A stretch of 64,000 nucleotides of DNA from CAVYWD01 sp963772225 (GTDB taxonomy: Bacteria; Myxococcota; Myxococcia; Myxococcales; UBA5297), in the NCBI GenBank assembly GCA_963772225.1, contig CAVYWD010000007.1, positions 1-64,000 on the forward strand, written 5' to 3'. Below are positions 35,171-46,622 of this stretch, one piece after another. The notes under the pieces were generated by a model that did not search any database, was not told where the DNA came from, and was given only the letters and a program-made list of their open reading frames with translations. Position 1 is the stretch's first letter, and every line of letters starts with the position of its first letter. A program made the translations under genes and the position numbers.

Positions 35171-36291
35171 TCAGTTCGCGGTGATGGTGAAGTCGTTGCA
35201 GGTGAAGTCGGTCGCGGTGCCACCGGTTCCGCTGATCTCGAAGCCGAACTGGACGGCGCCGATGGTGCCGTCGGGGATCCATCCTGGGTCATCGCCCACG
35301 TGAGGAGGGCCTTCAGGTCCACGGTGGCGGAAGTGGTGTTGGTCGTCCGCACGAAAGAGATGACGTTGCTCCCGCCGTTCTGGTGGTAGACGTTCCAGGT
35401 GTGGCCGCCCACGGTGATGTCGGTGGCGTTCGGGATCGGCTTGCCGGTCGAGTCCCACGCGGCGGCGATCGGCCCCACGTTGCCGTTGGTGTACATCCAC
35501 ACCATCACCTCGGTCGGCACCCAGAGATTATAGGTTGCCTCCCAGTCGCCGGAGCTCGGGACGGTGATGTCGAAGCCGCTGGAGAAGGCGGCGAGCGAGC
35601 CGATGGTGCGGCCGAGGTTGGTGAAGCCGCTGTTGGGGTAGGACTTCACTCCGCTCGTCGCCGGCTGGGTCGAGGTGACGGCGAAGTGGCTGCCGTTCCG
35701 CGCGGTGATGCACTGCGCCCCGGCCCCCGCGCCCCACAGGTCGTTGTAGACGGTCAAGTCGCCGGTGGTCCACTTGTCCCACTGCCCGCAGGCGATCCAC
35801 GGCCCTTCACCCATCGCGCAGTCGATCTCGCTGCAGGCGCCGTCGAGGAGCCACTGGTAGTTGGTTCCGTTGTGGGTCTCGGGGTTGACCCCGAAGGCGT
35901 AGCCCTGGTTCGTGTAGAGCTTGCAATCGTACTCCACCCGCTGGCCGACGGTGTTGTAGACGACCTGCGAGTTCCACACTGGGGAGCCGGCGCAGGAGAC
36001 CGCGCCGCCGTCCGCCCTGCCACCCGGCGCGCCGGCATCACCGGAATTGGTGGAATCACCGGCATCGCCGCTGCCGTCGTCCACTGGGTTGCCGCCCGAG
36101 CGTCCGGCATCGGCCCCACCATCAGAAATTTCACCGTCGGCTCGCCCGCCGTCGGTCACCGCCCCGTCTGCTGGTCCGCCGTCCGCCTGTCTGCCATCTG
36201 GCCGAATTGGCTCGACCGCTCTGCCCCCGCAGTTGACCAGCAACAGGAAGGCGAAGGTTGACCATGCAAGTCCCAGTGCTCGGTTCGTCAT
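35171..36291 (-). CDS. GH12-family glycoside hydrolase lipoprotein, frameshifted
   Basis: Signal peptide with lipobox FLLLVNCGG, a long Asp/Gly/Ala-rich linker (about residues 30-95) and a GH12 domain. The domain has LTVYNDLWGAGAGAQCITA and VPTEVMVWMYTNG (the nucleophile Glu), then VISFVRTTNTTSATVDLKAL. After the indel near 35285 the neighbouring frame continues IGAVQFGFEISGTGG, which holds the acid/base Glu, to a stop at 35171. GH12 enzymes are endo-beta-glucanases/xyloglucanases, so this is likely a surface-anchored plant polysaccharide or glucan hydrolase. Without correcting the indel the enzyme would lack its acid/base residue. Confidence 0.75.
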
Positions 36292-36454
36292 CGCCGATGA
36301 AAGAGGCCGGAGCGGCCAAACCGGGGCACCCGCTCTTCTCGCCGGGCGATCGGCGACGACTCAGGGGCTCAGGTAGAAGGGGTTCGCTCGCCGCGCGAGG
36401 GCCCCAGTCCCGACCGGCGCCCCAGCGCGAAGCGCCCCTCGAGGGGGAAGTGCG

Positions 36455-37345
36455 TCAGCGCGCGCCGAGGTGGCGCGAGAGGAACGCGAGCTGATCGCCG
36501 ACCGACCGCTCGAAGGCCGCGCCCAGGTACACGTCGAAGTGGCCGACGTCGTAGCGGACCACGGTCGCCCGGGCGCCGGCGCGGCGCGCCGCACGCTCGG
36601 CCGCGGCGGGGGGCGCCACCGAGTCGCGGGCGCTGATCTGGATCAGGATAGGGCAAGGCAGGCGATGGGCGTAGCGGTACGGCCGGTAGAGCGGCAGCTC
36701 CAGCGCCACCCGCGCGCAGACCTCGTTCACGGGGTTCGGCCCGGCGATCGCCTCGTAGCCCGGGGCGGCGTCGGGCGTCGTCATGGCCGCGAGCGAGCCG
36801 GGAGGGCCGACCATGGGAAAGCGCCGAGGACTTCGCTTAAGGCGGCTGACGACGAGGTCCGCGAGCCCGAGGCCGGCGGCGCGCGCGAGCAGGCCGTAGC
36901 CCGCGTAGCGAGCGGTGCTTCGGACGGCGGCGAGGCCGTCCATCATCGGCACCTGCGAGACGACGGCGGCGACGCGGCCGTCGCGCGCCCCGGCGACGAC
37001 GACGTGGCCGCCGGCGAAGGACGTCCCCCAGAGCGCGATGCGCGAGGCGTCGACGCCGCGCAATCCGCGCGCGAATGCGATGGCCGCCCGCCAATCCTCG
37101 AGCTGCATGCGGACCGAGAGGAGCTGGCGCGGCTCCCCTTCGCTGTCGCCGAAGCCGCGGTAGTCGAAGACCAGGGCATGGAATCCGCTCGAGGCGATTC
37201 GCTCGGCGAAGGGCGCCAGGTGGTCGGCGCGCGTGCCGCCGAAGCCGTGCGCCATGACCACGCACGGGCGCTCGCCCTCGCCACCGCGGTAAAACCACGC
37301 GGCACAGCGGGCGCCGCCGCTCGGGAATCGAAGGTCCTCTCGCAT
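36455..37345 (-). CDS. Alpha/beta hydrolase (serine esterase/peptidase-like)
   Basis: 296 aa from the ATG at 37345. Motifs: VVMAHGFGGTRADHL (oxyanion), LVFDYRGFGDSEGEPR, IALWGTSFAGGHVVV (nucleophile Ser), ISARDSVAPP (Asp) and RYDVGHFDVYLG (His). The order and spacing fit the prolyl oligopeptidase-like/YqiA-type hydrolases often found as single-domain cytoplasmic enzymes. No signal peptide is seen. A seven-residue upstream extension (to 37366) is possible. The substrate is unknown. It is transcribed away from the DUF3857 gene's end. Confidence 0.82.
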   Translation of the reverse strand: MREDLRFPSGGARCAAWFYRGGEGERPCVVMAHGFGGTRADHLAPFAERIASSGFHALVFDYRGFGDSEGEPRQLLSVRMQLEDWRAAIAFARGLRGVDASRIALWGTSFAGGHVVVAGARDGRVAAVVSQVPMMDGLAAVRSTARYAGYGLLARAAGLGLADLVVSRLKRSPRRFPMVGPPGSLAAMTTPDAAPGYEAIAGPNPVNEVCARVALELPLYRPYRYAHRLPCPILIQISARDSVAPPAAAERAARRAGARATVVRYDVGHFDVYLGAAFERSVGDQLAFLSRHLGAR

Positions 37346-37435
37346 GGAGCGGATGATATGGCGCAAGCGGCGGATGGCTGAAGAAACCCAAGAAGGGCAA
37401 GGGAAGGGCGCATTACGCTCGCGCCCTCGCGCCCT

Positions 37436-40400
37436 CTAACGCGCCGGCGGCACTTCGGGCGGCGCGACCTTCGGAGCCGGCGGCGCCGCCGGCCGCTCGA
37501 AGACCCACTCCCGCGCCTGCGCCTTGTCCACGCTGGACACGAAGTCGCCGAACGCCCCGTACTCGTCCGGGGCGATGCGCGCCATCTTCACCTCGAGCTG
37601 CTCCTGGAGGACCAACTTCCCCGGCTCTTTCTGCTCCGAGCGCTCGTAGCGGCCGAAGGGCGTGTCCAGCCGCACCGCGAGCGGCGCCCCAGCGAGCGCC
37701 ATGCCCTCCGGCAGGGCGATCTGCGCCACCAGTTGCAGCTTCTCGGGGCCCGGCACCAGGAGCGGCGTCTTGCGCTCGAAGAGCGCGAGGAAGCGCCGCG
37801 CGAGGTTCGCCGGGTAGAGGCCGTTGCTCGCCAAGAGCCGCTCGCCTTCCGCGCGCGCGAAGCCCGGCGCCTTGAACTGGTAGCGGATGGCCACCGGCGC
37901 GCCCGGCTCGTCCTTCTCGTCGATGGAGAAGTTCGAGAGCGCAGCGCTGTCGAAGGTGCGCGCGATGGCCGCCTCGATGGCCTGGCGTCGCTGGTCCTGG
38001 CTCAGCCGCTCGAGCCCCGCCTTCAGGTACGCCGCCTCGAGGCCCTGGTACTTCTCCTCGCCTTCGCCCGACAGCGTCCCGTCTGCCGAGAGCCCCAAGC
38101 GCAGCGAGACCTCTTTGCCTTCGGCCGCGCCGCTGCCCGGCGCGATGAAGCGCTGCGTCCGCTCGCCGACTTCCGGGAGCAGGACCGCGCTCATCCCCTC
38201 GGCCTGCGGGGAGATGCGCCCGAAGGGCGCGAAGCGCAGCGCCGGCGCCGCCAGCACGGGCCCGCCGGGCAGGAGGATCTGCAGGGCGGCGTAGCCGTAC
38301 AGGTCGGCCAGCGCGAATCGATAGGGCGAAGGGTCCGCCGTGAACGGGCGCACCAGCGCGATTCGCGAGGCGATGCCCAAAGCCTTCAGCGCCGACTTGA
38401 GCAGCATCAGCCGGCTGCCGCGGCCCTGCGCCAACGTCGCCGCCGCGCGGGTGGTGAGCGGCCCTTCGGCGCCTTTGACCTCCTCCATGACCTTGGCGTA
38501 GACGGCCGCGGCCGCGGCGGCGCCGGTCAGCCCATGCGCCGCGGCGCGGGCGAAGGCGGCCACCTCCGCGGTGGGCCTCGACTTCTCCAGCAGGAAGTCG
38601 CCGATGCTCGCCATGGCCTCGTCGAGCCCGGCGCCGGCTCCGACCTGCGCGAAGGGCAGCACTTCCTCGAGGGGCGGCCCCGACGGCTCGCGCACGAAGG
38701 TGGGGACGTCGCGCGCCTCGAAGTGGACCCGCTCCATTCCGCCGGCTTCGGTGACGCCGTTGCGCGGCCCCGCCGGCGCGACCCGGTGCGGGTCGACCTC
38801 CAGCCCCAGCCCCTTGGGCGCGCGCACGTCGTAGACCGACCGAAACAGCTGCCCGTCGGCGATGCGGAAGTAGAACTTGGGCGCCGCGAACCCGGGCGTC
38901 GCCGCCCCGCGCGCGCCGGTGCTCGTCAGGTACTCGTACTCGACGACGTCTCCCACCTCCACGCCCGGCAGCGAGGCCGAGTCCTTGCCTCCGATGGGCT
39001 CCGGCTCGAGGACCCGCCCGTCCTTCTTGAGCGTGCGCAGCGAGAGGACCTCCGCGCCCGCCGGCACGTGCACCTCGGCCAGCATGGAGACTCCGCGCTG
39101 GTCGAGCACCTTGGCCACCACGTGCGTGCGCTCGGTGGTGCTGCCGTCGGGGTAGGCCTCCAGGGCGGAGGCGTCCAGGACGTAAACCCCCGGCGCCGAC
39201 TCCGCCGGCTTTTGCGTCTCGTACTCGGCGAGCGCCTTCTCGCCGTCTTCCTTTGCGTCGTCGAGGACGTCGCCGCCTTGGGCGAACGCGAGCGCGCGGC
39301 GCAGGTGGAGGTCGGAGCCGTCCAGGGCGAGCGCGGCCTCGTTCTCCGCGCGCGCGCCCTGGGCGTCGCCCGCCTGCTCCAGCGCGCGGGCCCGGCTCTT
39401 GCGGAACGACGCGCTCTGCGGCCAGGCGCGCTCCAGCGCCTGGAACAGCGCCGCCGACTCGAGCGGCCGGCCCAGCGCCTCGGCCAGGGCGGCCTGCGCG
39501 ACCGGGGAGCTGCGGGTCCAGGGGGAACTCCTGGGCGAGCCTGGCGAGCCGGGCGAGCGCCCCTTCGAGGTCGCCGCGCAGCTTGAGGTGGTCGGCGAGC
39601 CGCCGGCTCCCGCCGGGGCAGAGGGCGAGCGCCTGGACGAGCGCGTCGGAGGCCGCCGCCGCGTCGGCGCGCCGCGAGAGGTCGTAGCGGACGTCCAGCG
39701 CGTCGCACAGCCCGGGCTCCAGGGCCAGCGCGTCCCGCGCCCGGTCGTCCGCCAGGGAATCCACGCCGCGCGCCTGCGCGAGCCGCATCCGGCTCAAGAG
39801 CGGCCGCCACGACGCCTTCGACGCCGCGGCGCTGGCCTGGTCGAGAAGCTCCTCGGCCTCGTCGAGCCGGCTCTCGCTGCGCGCGTAGACCGACAGGCGC
39901 TGGAGCACGGACGCCTCGCGCGGGTCGAGCTTGAGCGCCTCTTCGAAGAGGCTCTTCGCCCGCCCCTTGCCGCTGCGCGGCGGCAGCGAGCGATCGAACG
40001 CCTCCGCCTCGGCCCTGAGGATAAGGAGCGCGGCCGAGGGCCGCTGCTCGGCCGCGGCGACGGCGAGCGCCTTCGCGCCCTGGTCGTCGCGCTCGAGCGC
40101 GTCGCGGACGGCGATGAGCGCCGCGAGCAGGGCGCCGGACTCGGGACGGAGCGCCGATTCGAGCGCCGCGGCGGTGGGCCAGGCGCTCTTCGGTGCCGAA
40201 AACGCGGGGGCCGCGCCCAAGAAAGCTCCCTGAGCGGGCGCGAAGGAGAGCCGAGCTGGGCGGCCGTCGGCGCGCGAGAGGGCCACCGTCACGTCGCCGC
40301 GCTCGCCGCCGCGGGCGAGCTTCACCAAAAGCCGGTGCTTGCCCGGGGCGAGCAAGACCTCGGCGGCCGCCTCGTCGGGAAGGTAGGCGTCGAAGTCCCG

Positions 40401-41234
40401 CCGCTCGAACGCCGCGGCGCCGTCGACGAAGACCTTGAACGCCCCCTTGCTCGAGGCGCGCAGCAAGTAGGCGCCCTTCTCCTGCACCGCGACGTCTGAC
40501 GCCAGATAGTAGAGGTCGGCGGTGCCGGGCTCGGCGTAGAGCGCGTAGTGTCCGTCGTAGGCGACCGCGGCGCGCGGGGCGATAGGGCCGAGCGCGCCGG
40601 CGTCGCCCTGGCCCGCGGAGCCCGACTCGGGCGGGAAGGGCTTGTCCCATTCGAGGACGTGGAAGCGCGAGTACGGGCCCAGGAGGGCGGCGGAGGAGAC
40701 CAGCCCGGCATCGGCGAGCAGCGCCCGCGCGCCGGCGTCATCGCCGCGGTTGCGGCGCGCCAGCGAGGCGGCGGTCCGCAGGAGGAAGGCGGCCTCGCCG
40801 TCGGCGCCGGCGGCCAGGGCCTGCAGCGCCTTTGCCTCGATGGCGGCGTCGATGCGCGGCGACTCCCCGGCCCCGGCGATGGCGATCCGCGCGCCCACCG
40901 CGCAGAGCGGGTGGTGTGGCGCGAGCTCGCAGAGCTTCAGGGCCGACAGGATGCGCTCGCGGGTGTCGAGCGAGCGGCGGGCGAGCTCGCAGCGCCCGTA
41001 CGCGGCGAAGAGGTCCTCGGGCCCGGGCCCGGCGGGGGCGAAGAGCGCCGCCGCGGCGTCGGGCTTGGAGTCGGCGAGGTAGGCGGAGAAGCCGGCGAGG
41101 GCCCGCTCGCGGGGCGTCGCCTTTCCAGCGCGCACGGCTTGCGCGCCGGCCTCGAGGGGCGATGGGCCCGCCCGCCCGAGACAGCCGGCGAGCGCGAGAA
41201 CGGCGAGAGGGAAGAAGGAGATTTTGGCGTCCAC
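37436..41234 (-). CDS. Large DUF3857/transglutaminase-like lipoprotein with TPRs, frameshifted
   Basis: GTG start at 41234; lipobox VLALAGCLG. The N-terminal 600 residues hold TPR-like helices and a domain ending DEAAAEVLLAPGKHRLLVKL. Near 39510 the frame changes and PVAQAALAEALGRPLESAAL continues the TPRs. The DUF3857 domain (HVPAGAEVLSLRTLKKDG, VEVGDVVEYEYLTSTG, PSGPPLEEVLPFAQVGAGAG) and a transglutaminase-like region (GRGSRLMLLKSALKALGIAS) follow. The usual catalytic Cys of that region appears to be Ser. About 1265 aa in total, a length typical of the myxobacterial form. One extra base near 39510 is the only break. Confidence 0.8.
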
Positions 41235-41427
41235 ACGCGAGGTTGTACCACGTGAGGCGAGCGGCACTGCAGGGCCGGCCAGGGACCTGACCGGGCGGCC
41301 GCTTTGCCCAAGAGGCGCGCTCCGGGGCATTTGGGCGCCACGCGCGGCTTGCGTATCGCTGGCACGCGCGGCACACATCGCCTACAACCTCGCGTGCGGG
41401 GCGAAGACACCTTTTCAGGAGCGGACC

Positions 41428-41871
41428 ATGGCGGATGAGCTGAGAGGCTTGGAAGGACTGAAGGTCGACGCGAAGAGCCTCTATCGAGAGGAGACGTTCA
41501 CCGACCTGCGGGTGGCCACCGTGCGAAGGCTGTCCCCCGTGATGCCCGACGGCCAGCCGGACCTGGGGCGCAAGACGCTCTACCTGGGCAGGACAGACGT
41601 GATGACGCCAGGCGGCGTCCTGCCGATCGAATGCGAGATCGACGCTGTCTCCCTGGAGGACGCGATGCAGAAGTTCCCGGCGGCGGTGCAAAAGGCCGTC
41701 GAGGAGATGGTCGCCGAGGCCCGTGAGCTCCAGCGGCAGCAGTCGTCCCGCCTGGTCGTGCCGGGCGCCGGCGGTCTCGGCGGCCTGGGCGGGCCCGGCG
41801 GCCTCGGCGGCGCCGGCGGATTGGGCGGCCTGGGCGGGCTGGGAGGCAAGGGCGGGATCGGCCGGCCGTAG
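41428..41871 (+). CDS. Conserved hypothetical protein with Gly-rich tail
   Basis: 147 aa. AGGAG six bases before the ATG supports the start. The first 110 residues are a compact hydrophilic domain (LRGLEGLKVDAKSLYREETF, ATVRRLSPVMPDGQPD, FPAAVQKAVEEMVAEARELQ). The last 35 residues are almost only Gly/Leu/Ala/Pro (LGGLGGPGGLGGAGGLGGLG), a flexible or self-associating tail. Cytoplasmic, no signal peptide. The function is unknown; similar proteins occur in delta-proteobacteria. Confidence 0.65.
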   Translation: MADELRGLEGLKVDAKSLYREETFTDLRVATVRRLSPVMPDGQPDLGRKTLYLGRTDVMTPGGVLPIECEIDAVSLEDAMQKFPAAVQKAVEEMVAEARELQRQQSSRLVVPGAGGLGGLGGPGGLGGAGGLGGLGGLGGKGGIGRP

Positions 41872-41973
41872 GGGCCGAAAGGTTTCAGCCCGCTCGCGGC
41901 GCGCCAGTGGGAAGGCTTGGCGCCGCCTCGCTCGAGCGAGCGGGCGCCACGGCGGCCTTAAGCCGGGGCGCCC

Positions 41974-42882
41974 TCACGCCGAGCGCGAGAGGAACGCGCG
42001 CGGCGCTTGGGCTCCATGGAGCTCGGCGACGATCCGCGCGACCTCGGTCCGCGACACCTTGGCTCCGGCGCCGTCTCGCTCCACCGCGTCGAGCGTCGAC
42101 CACGCGAGCCGGATGGGGAGCGCGGCGAACGACCAGAGCCCCTTCGAGGCGCCGGCGTCGAAGAGGGCCGAGGTGAAGCCGGTGGCCTCTTTCAGGTCGG
42201 CGCGCGCCAGGGCCAGGACGTCGCCGCGCGGGACTGCCGGCGGGAGATAGAGGCGGCCCTCAGCGGCGTCCGCGTCGGCGTCCTTGAGGATGTTCGTGAG
42301 CTGGAGCCCCTCGCCGAAGAGCCGCGCGGCGGAGCGCAGCCGCGGGGCGATGGCCTGGAGCGCCGGCTCGGCGAGCAGAAAGAGCTCGGTCAACAGCTCG
42401 CCCACCAGGCCCGCCACGAAATAGCAATAGCGGCGCAGGTCCGGCAGGTCGCGCAGCGCGAGCCTGCCCTGGGGGTCCAGGCGCTCCACCGTAGTCGCCA
42501 TGCCCTCGATGGTCATGCGCGAATAGCCGGCGATGACGCCCCGAGCGGCGGGCGCGAGCGCGTTGAACGCGGCCAGCACCTGCGGCGACTGATCGAGCAG
42601 GCGCAGGTAGCCCTTCTGCGGCGTCGGCGGATCTGCCATGGCCCGCGCTCGGAAGGTCTCGACCTCCTCCGCGGCGCCGGGGTCGGCGACGAGGCGGGCG
42701 AAGGCCATGAGCTCCTCGATGCGGCGTTCGGCGCTCCAGCGCTCGGCGTCCTCGAGGGTGTCGGCGATGCGCAGGATCAGGTAGGCGAGGGTCGCCTGGG
42801 TCCGCGTGGGCTCGCTCAAGAGCGGGATGTTCAGCGCGAAGGTGCGCGATGAGGCGACGAGCAGCTCGAAGAGGTCGGCCAT
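41974..42882 (-). CDS. Squalene/phytoene synthase family protein
   Basis: 302 aa. Head-to-head condensation of prenyl diphosphates. First Asp-rich motif: LRIADTLEDAERW. Second: LTNILKDADADAAEGRLYLP. The conserved YCYFVAGLVGELLTELF and the N-terminal SSRTFALNIPLL are also in place. The length is normal for the family. It could make squalene or a carotenoid precursor for sterol, hopanoid or carotenoid synthesis; the next enzymes are not in the window. It is transcribed away from the Gly-rich gene. Confidence 0.88.
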   Translation of the reverse strand: MADLFELLVASSRTFALNIPLLSEPTRTQATLAYLILRIADTLEDAERWSAERRIEELMAFARLVADPGAAEEVETFRARAMADPPTPQKGYLRLLDQSPQVLAAFNALAPAARGVIAGYSRMTIEGMATTVERLDPQGRLALRDLPDLRRYCYFVAGLVGELLTELFLLAEPALQAIAPRLRSAARLFGEGLQLTNILKDADADAAEGRLYLPPAVPRGDVLALARADLKEATGFTSALFDAGASKGLWSFAALPIRLAWSTLDAVERDGAGAKVSRTEVARIVAELHGAQAPRAFLSRSA

Positions 42883-42971
42883 TCTGGGGGCAGGCTAGCG
42901 TAAAGCGCGCCCGCCTGGCCACGGAAGTCGAGCGCCTTCAAACGGGTCGGCGATGGGTTCCGGTCCCAGTG

Positions 42972-43110
42972 AGTCCCTTCGCGAGGAAATCTTGCGCAGG
43001 ATGGCAAAGACTCCAGGCTTCAGACCCCGGGCCCCAGGAACTGCAGTGCCTGGAGCCTGGGGTCTGGAGCCCAAGGCAACCCTCATGGGTTCCGGCTCGG
43101 CCGGTTTAGG
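42972..43110. repeat. Palindromic intergenic repeat, copy 2
   Basis: 139 bp, nearly identical to 35006-35150, between the squalene synthase start and the hemW end. The same internal dyad is present. Confidence 0.85.
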
Positions 43111-43175
43111 TCAGCGATGGGTTCCTGATCGCCCAAGCCTCCCGTGGCCTTTGGCGCCTGCGCGCGGGCCCTTCG

Positions 43176-44339
43176 CTACACCAGCTCGACGGCCACTGCG
43201 GTGTGAAAATCCAGGCCGCGGTCGGTGAGCGCGAGCCGCTCCCCGCGCCAGTGGGCGAGGCCGCGCTCGACGAGAGAGCCCGCCGCCTTCAGAGCGGGGC
43301 CTGGGTCCGCGCCGAGCTCGGCGGCGGCCTCGCGCACCGGCACGCCGTCGGTCATCCGCAGCCCCAGGGCCAGCCGCTCGCGGAAGAGGTCCGCGCCGGT
43401 GAGCTCCTCGCTGGACGCCTCCGGGAGCTCCCCGCGCTCCACGCTCGCCAGGTACCGCTCGGGCGAGCGGTGGTTCGACCAACGCCGGCCGCCGCGCCGG
43501 GGCTCGCGCGGGTCGCTCAGGGAGAAGCCGCTGGCTCCGCAGCCCAGGCCCAGGTACTCGCCGCCCGTCCAGTAGAGCGCGTTGTGGCGCGCCTCCTGGC
43601 CCGGGCGGGCGTAGTTCGAGATCTCGTACCGGCGATAGCCCGCCCGCTCGAGGGCCGCGCGCGCCGCGTTGCCCATCTCCCATTGGAGGTCGTCGTCGGG
43701 GACCGACGCCCGTCCTTCGCGCACGGCGGCGGCCAAGGGCACGTCCTCGGCCAGGTGGTCCAGCGTCAGCGCGTAGCAGGACAGGTGCTCCGGCGAGAGC
43801 TCGGCGGCCCGCCGCGCGTCGTCTTCCGCCATGGCCAGCGTCTGGCCCGGCGCGCCGTAGATGAGGTCCAGCGCCACGCTGGGAAAGCCCGCCGCGCGCG
43901 CCGCCTGGAATGCGGCGATGGCCTCGCTGGCGCCGTGGGCGCGGCCCAGCCGGCGCAGCGTCTGGCCGTCGAAGGATTGCACGCCCAGGGAGAGGCGGTT
44001 GAAGCCCAGGGCGCGGAAGGCCGCGAAGCGCGCCGCGTCGGAGGCGCCCGGGTTCGCCTCGAGCGTGAGCTCGGCGCCCGCCAAGAACGGGATGTCTCGG
44101 CGAACCGCATCCATCGCCCGCGCGAGCGCCGCGGGCTCGAAGAGCGAGGGCGTGCCGCCGCCCAGGTAGAGCGACGTCGCCGCTCGCCCCAGATGGGAGG
44201 GCGCGCGCAGGCGGAGCTCGGCGGCCAGGGCGCGCGCGTACCGCTCGCTCGGGATCTGCGGCGCCGCGACCGAGGCGAAGTCGCAGTAAGGGCACTTCGA
44301 GAGGCAGTAGGGGAAATGGAGGTAGACGCCGAAGGACAT
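43176..44339 (-). CDS. hemW: Radical-SAM coproporphyrinogen III oxidase-like protein HemW (heme chaperone)
   Basis: 387 aa, the HemW length. The radical-SAM cluster motif is CLSKCPYC near residues 12-19. SLYLGGGTPSL, TLEANPGASD, RLSLGVQSFD, DLIYGAPGQT and YALTLDH follow in canonical order. The C-terminal HemN-type domain ends TDRGLDFHTAVAVEL. HemW binds heme and transfers it to respiratory enzymes and is often misannotated as HemN. GAGG seven bases before the ATG supports the start. It is divergent from the TPR lipoprotein gene. Confidence 0.93.
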   Translation of the reverse strand: MSFGVYLHFPYCLSKCPYCDFASVAAPQIPSERYARALAAELRLRAPSHLGRAATSLYLGGGTPSLFEPAALARAMDAVRRDIPFLAGAELTLEANPGASDAARFAAFRALGFNRLSLGVQSFDGQTLRRLGRAHGASEAIAAFQAARAAGFPSVALDLIYGAPGQTLAMAEDDARRAAELSPEHLSCYALTLDHLAEDVPLAAAVREGRASVPDDDLQWEMGNAARAALERAGYRRYEISNYARPGQEARHNALYWTGGEYLGLGCGASGFSLSDPREPRRGGRRWSNHRSPERYLASVERGELPEASSEELTGADLFRERLALGLRMTDGVPVREAAAELGADPGPALKAAGSLVERGLAHWRGERLALTDRGLDFHTAVAVELV

Positions 44340-44522
44340 CGCCAGGCCTCGCGAGAGGCGGGGGCCGCCTCGAGCTCGCCCGCACTGTCCAACAGGGGAG
44401 GGGCTTTCTCAAATCCGAGCAGGGCCGCGGCCGGGTGCTTCTCGGGAGAGGGAGCCGCGCCTAGCGTCTTCGAACCGGCGCCACTCGCTGCTCGAGGAGC
44501 CCTCCGGCGCCAGAGGTCCGCC

Positions 44523-45257
44523 ATGCGTCTACGCGCAGCTTCGGTGGCGCTCGCGCTGTCCTTTGGCTGTTTCCGGCCGTACCCGGGAGTGTTCGGCTAT
44601 CGGCCCCGCTTGGGACCTCTCGAGGACCTCGATGCGGAGCTCGACCGGGCCGAGTCGGACGCCTTTCTGGCGCGGTGGCGAGAGCTCGGAAGGCAGAAGA
44701 CGGCCGAGGCGGCGGCCCGGCGCGCGGACTTAGCCCTCGAGGCGCTGGCGAACGGCCTTTCACACCGCCTGCCCGGGATTCGCGCGGAAGAGCTGGCCGC
44801 CGAGGGCGAACGGGATGCCGAGCGCGCGGTCCGCGGGGCGCCGTCGTCGGCGGCCGGGTGGCGTGCGCTCGCGCGGTTTCGGCTCCGCCGCGGCCTGGAA
44901 GCGGACGCCGCGGCCGCCGGTTGCAGGGCGGCGGACCTGGCCCCCAAGCGCGCCGACGACCAGGAGGCCTGCGGCGATCTGCTGCGCGCCCAGGGCGACG
45001 CTGCGGGGGCTGTCGCTCGCTACCAGTCGGCCTTCCTGGTCTCCGCGGATCGCGCGCAGCAGTTCGAGCTGATCGCGCGCATCGAGTCGACGAGCCTCAC
45101 GCCCGCGTCGGACGTGGCCGCGCTGCCGCCGGAGGTCGTGGCGCAGTATCGGCAGGCCGTGGAGGCGTCTCGAGAGCGGCCGCCTCCTCCGCCGCCCCCC
45201 GACGCGGTTCCATCGCTGCAGGAGCCCGAGGCCCCGGACGACGGCTCCTGGCAGTAG
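44523..45257 (+). CDS. TPR-like lipoprotein
   Basis: 244 aa. A lipobox in LALSFGCFRP; AGAGG precedes the ATG. Residues 45-200 form a helical repeat array (FLARWRELGRQKTAEAAARR, AGWRALARFRLRRGLEADAA, DLLRAQGDAAGAVARYQSAF), and the tail is Pro-rich (RPPPPPPPDAVP). It is presumably a periplasmic scaffold. No enzyme motif. The downstream 200 bp lead into the second four-helix-bundle element. Confidence 0.75.
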   Translation: MRLRAASVALALSFGCFRPYPGVFGYRPRLGPLEDLDAELDRAESDAFLARWRELGRQKTAEAAARRADLALEALANGLSHRLPGIRAEELAAEGERDAERAVRGAPSSAAGWRALARFRLRRGLEADAAAAGCRAADLAPKRADDQEACGDLLRAQGDAAGAVARYQSAFLVSADRAQQFELIARIESTSLTPASDVAALPPEVVAQYRQAVEASRERPPPPPPPDAVPSLQEPEAPDDGSWQ

Positions 45258-45398
45258 GCCGCGCCCGAGCGCTCACGGCGCCGGCGTACCTCCGATCGCG
45301 GCGGTCCGAGCGGCGGCCCGATAGACCGGGGATTTCCAGAGACGCAGCAAAGGGCTTTGGGAAGCTCCGGATTCCCGGCGGTTCCACAAACCAGTAGG

Positions 45399-45458
45399 CG
45401 TTTGCGCGGCGCGGTGGACGCGAGCACCGCGCTCGCATTCTAGCGCGCCGCGCAAACG
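45399..45458. repeat. Long perfect palindrome at the left edge of element B
   Basis: CGTTTGCGCGGCGCG (45399-45413) and its exact inverse (45444-45458) enclose a second small dyad, GCGAG...CTCGC. The same structure stands at 21087-21144. Confidence 0.8.
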
Positions 45459-45462
45459 TCGA

Positions 45463-46378
<916 letters not shown>

Positions 46379-46510
46379 CCGGCCAAGCCGGAACCAAAGG
46401 GGGTTGCCTTAGGCATGCCTTAGGCTCCGGACCCAGGCTTCAGGAGCTGCATTTCCTGGAGGCTGGAGGCTGGAGGCTGGAGCCTGGAGCCTGGAGCCTG
46501 GGGTCTGGAG
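46379..46510. repeat. Third, rearranged copy of the palindromic intergenic repeat
   Basis: 46375-46407 matches the end of the repeat in inverted orientation (the reverse complement reads GGCAACC...GGTTCCGGC). The following part carries the CAGGCTTCAGGAGCTGCA dyad, expanded by GGAGGCT-type 7-bp repeats, and the GGGTCTGGAGCC end. It is adjacent to element B. Confidence 0.55.
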
Positions 46511-46622
46511 CCCAGCCTGCACAAGAGCTCGCGCCGAAGGGACTTGGGCCTCGAGGCGGGGGAATGGCGCCGCGGCACCCCCGCAACTCGCCGACCTGCG
46601 CCGGGTTAGACTCCCCGAGACC

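Noticed and set aside
37733..39586. A 617-codon open frame on the plus strand opposite the DUF3857 gene
   Set aside because: Arg/Glu/Leu-rich shadow of a high-GC gene with no motif; the minus strand has clear family motifs.
43203..44522. N-terminal extension of the TPR lipoprotein running back across hemW
   Set aside because: It is antisense to hemW and lacks family sequence; the lipobox at 44523 marks the real start.
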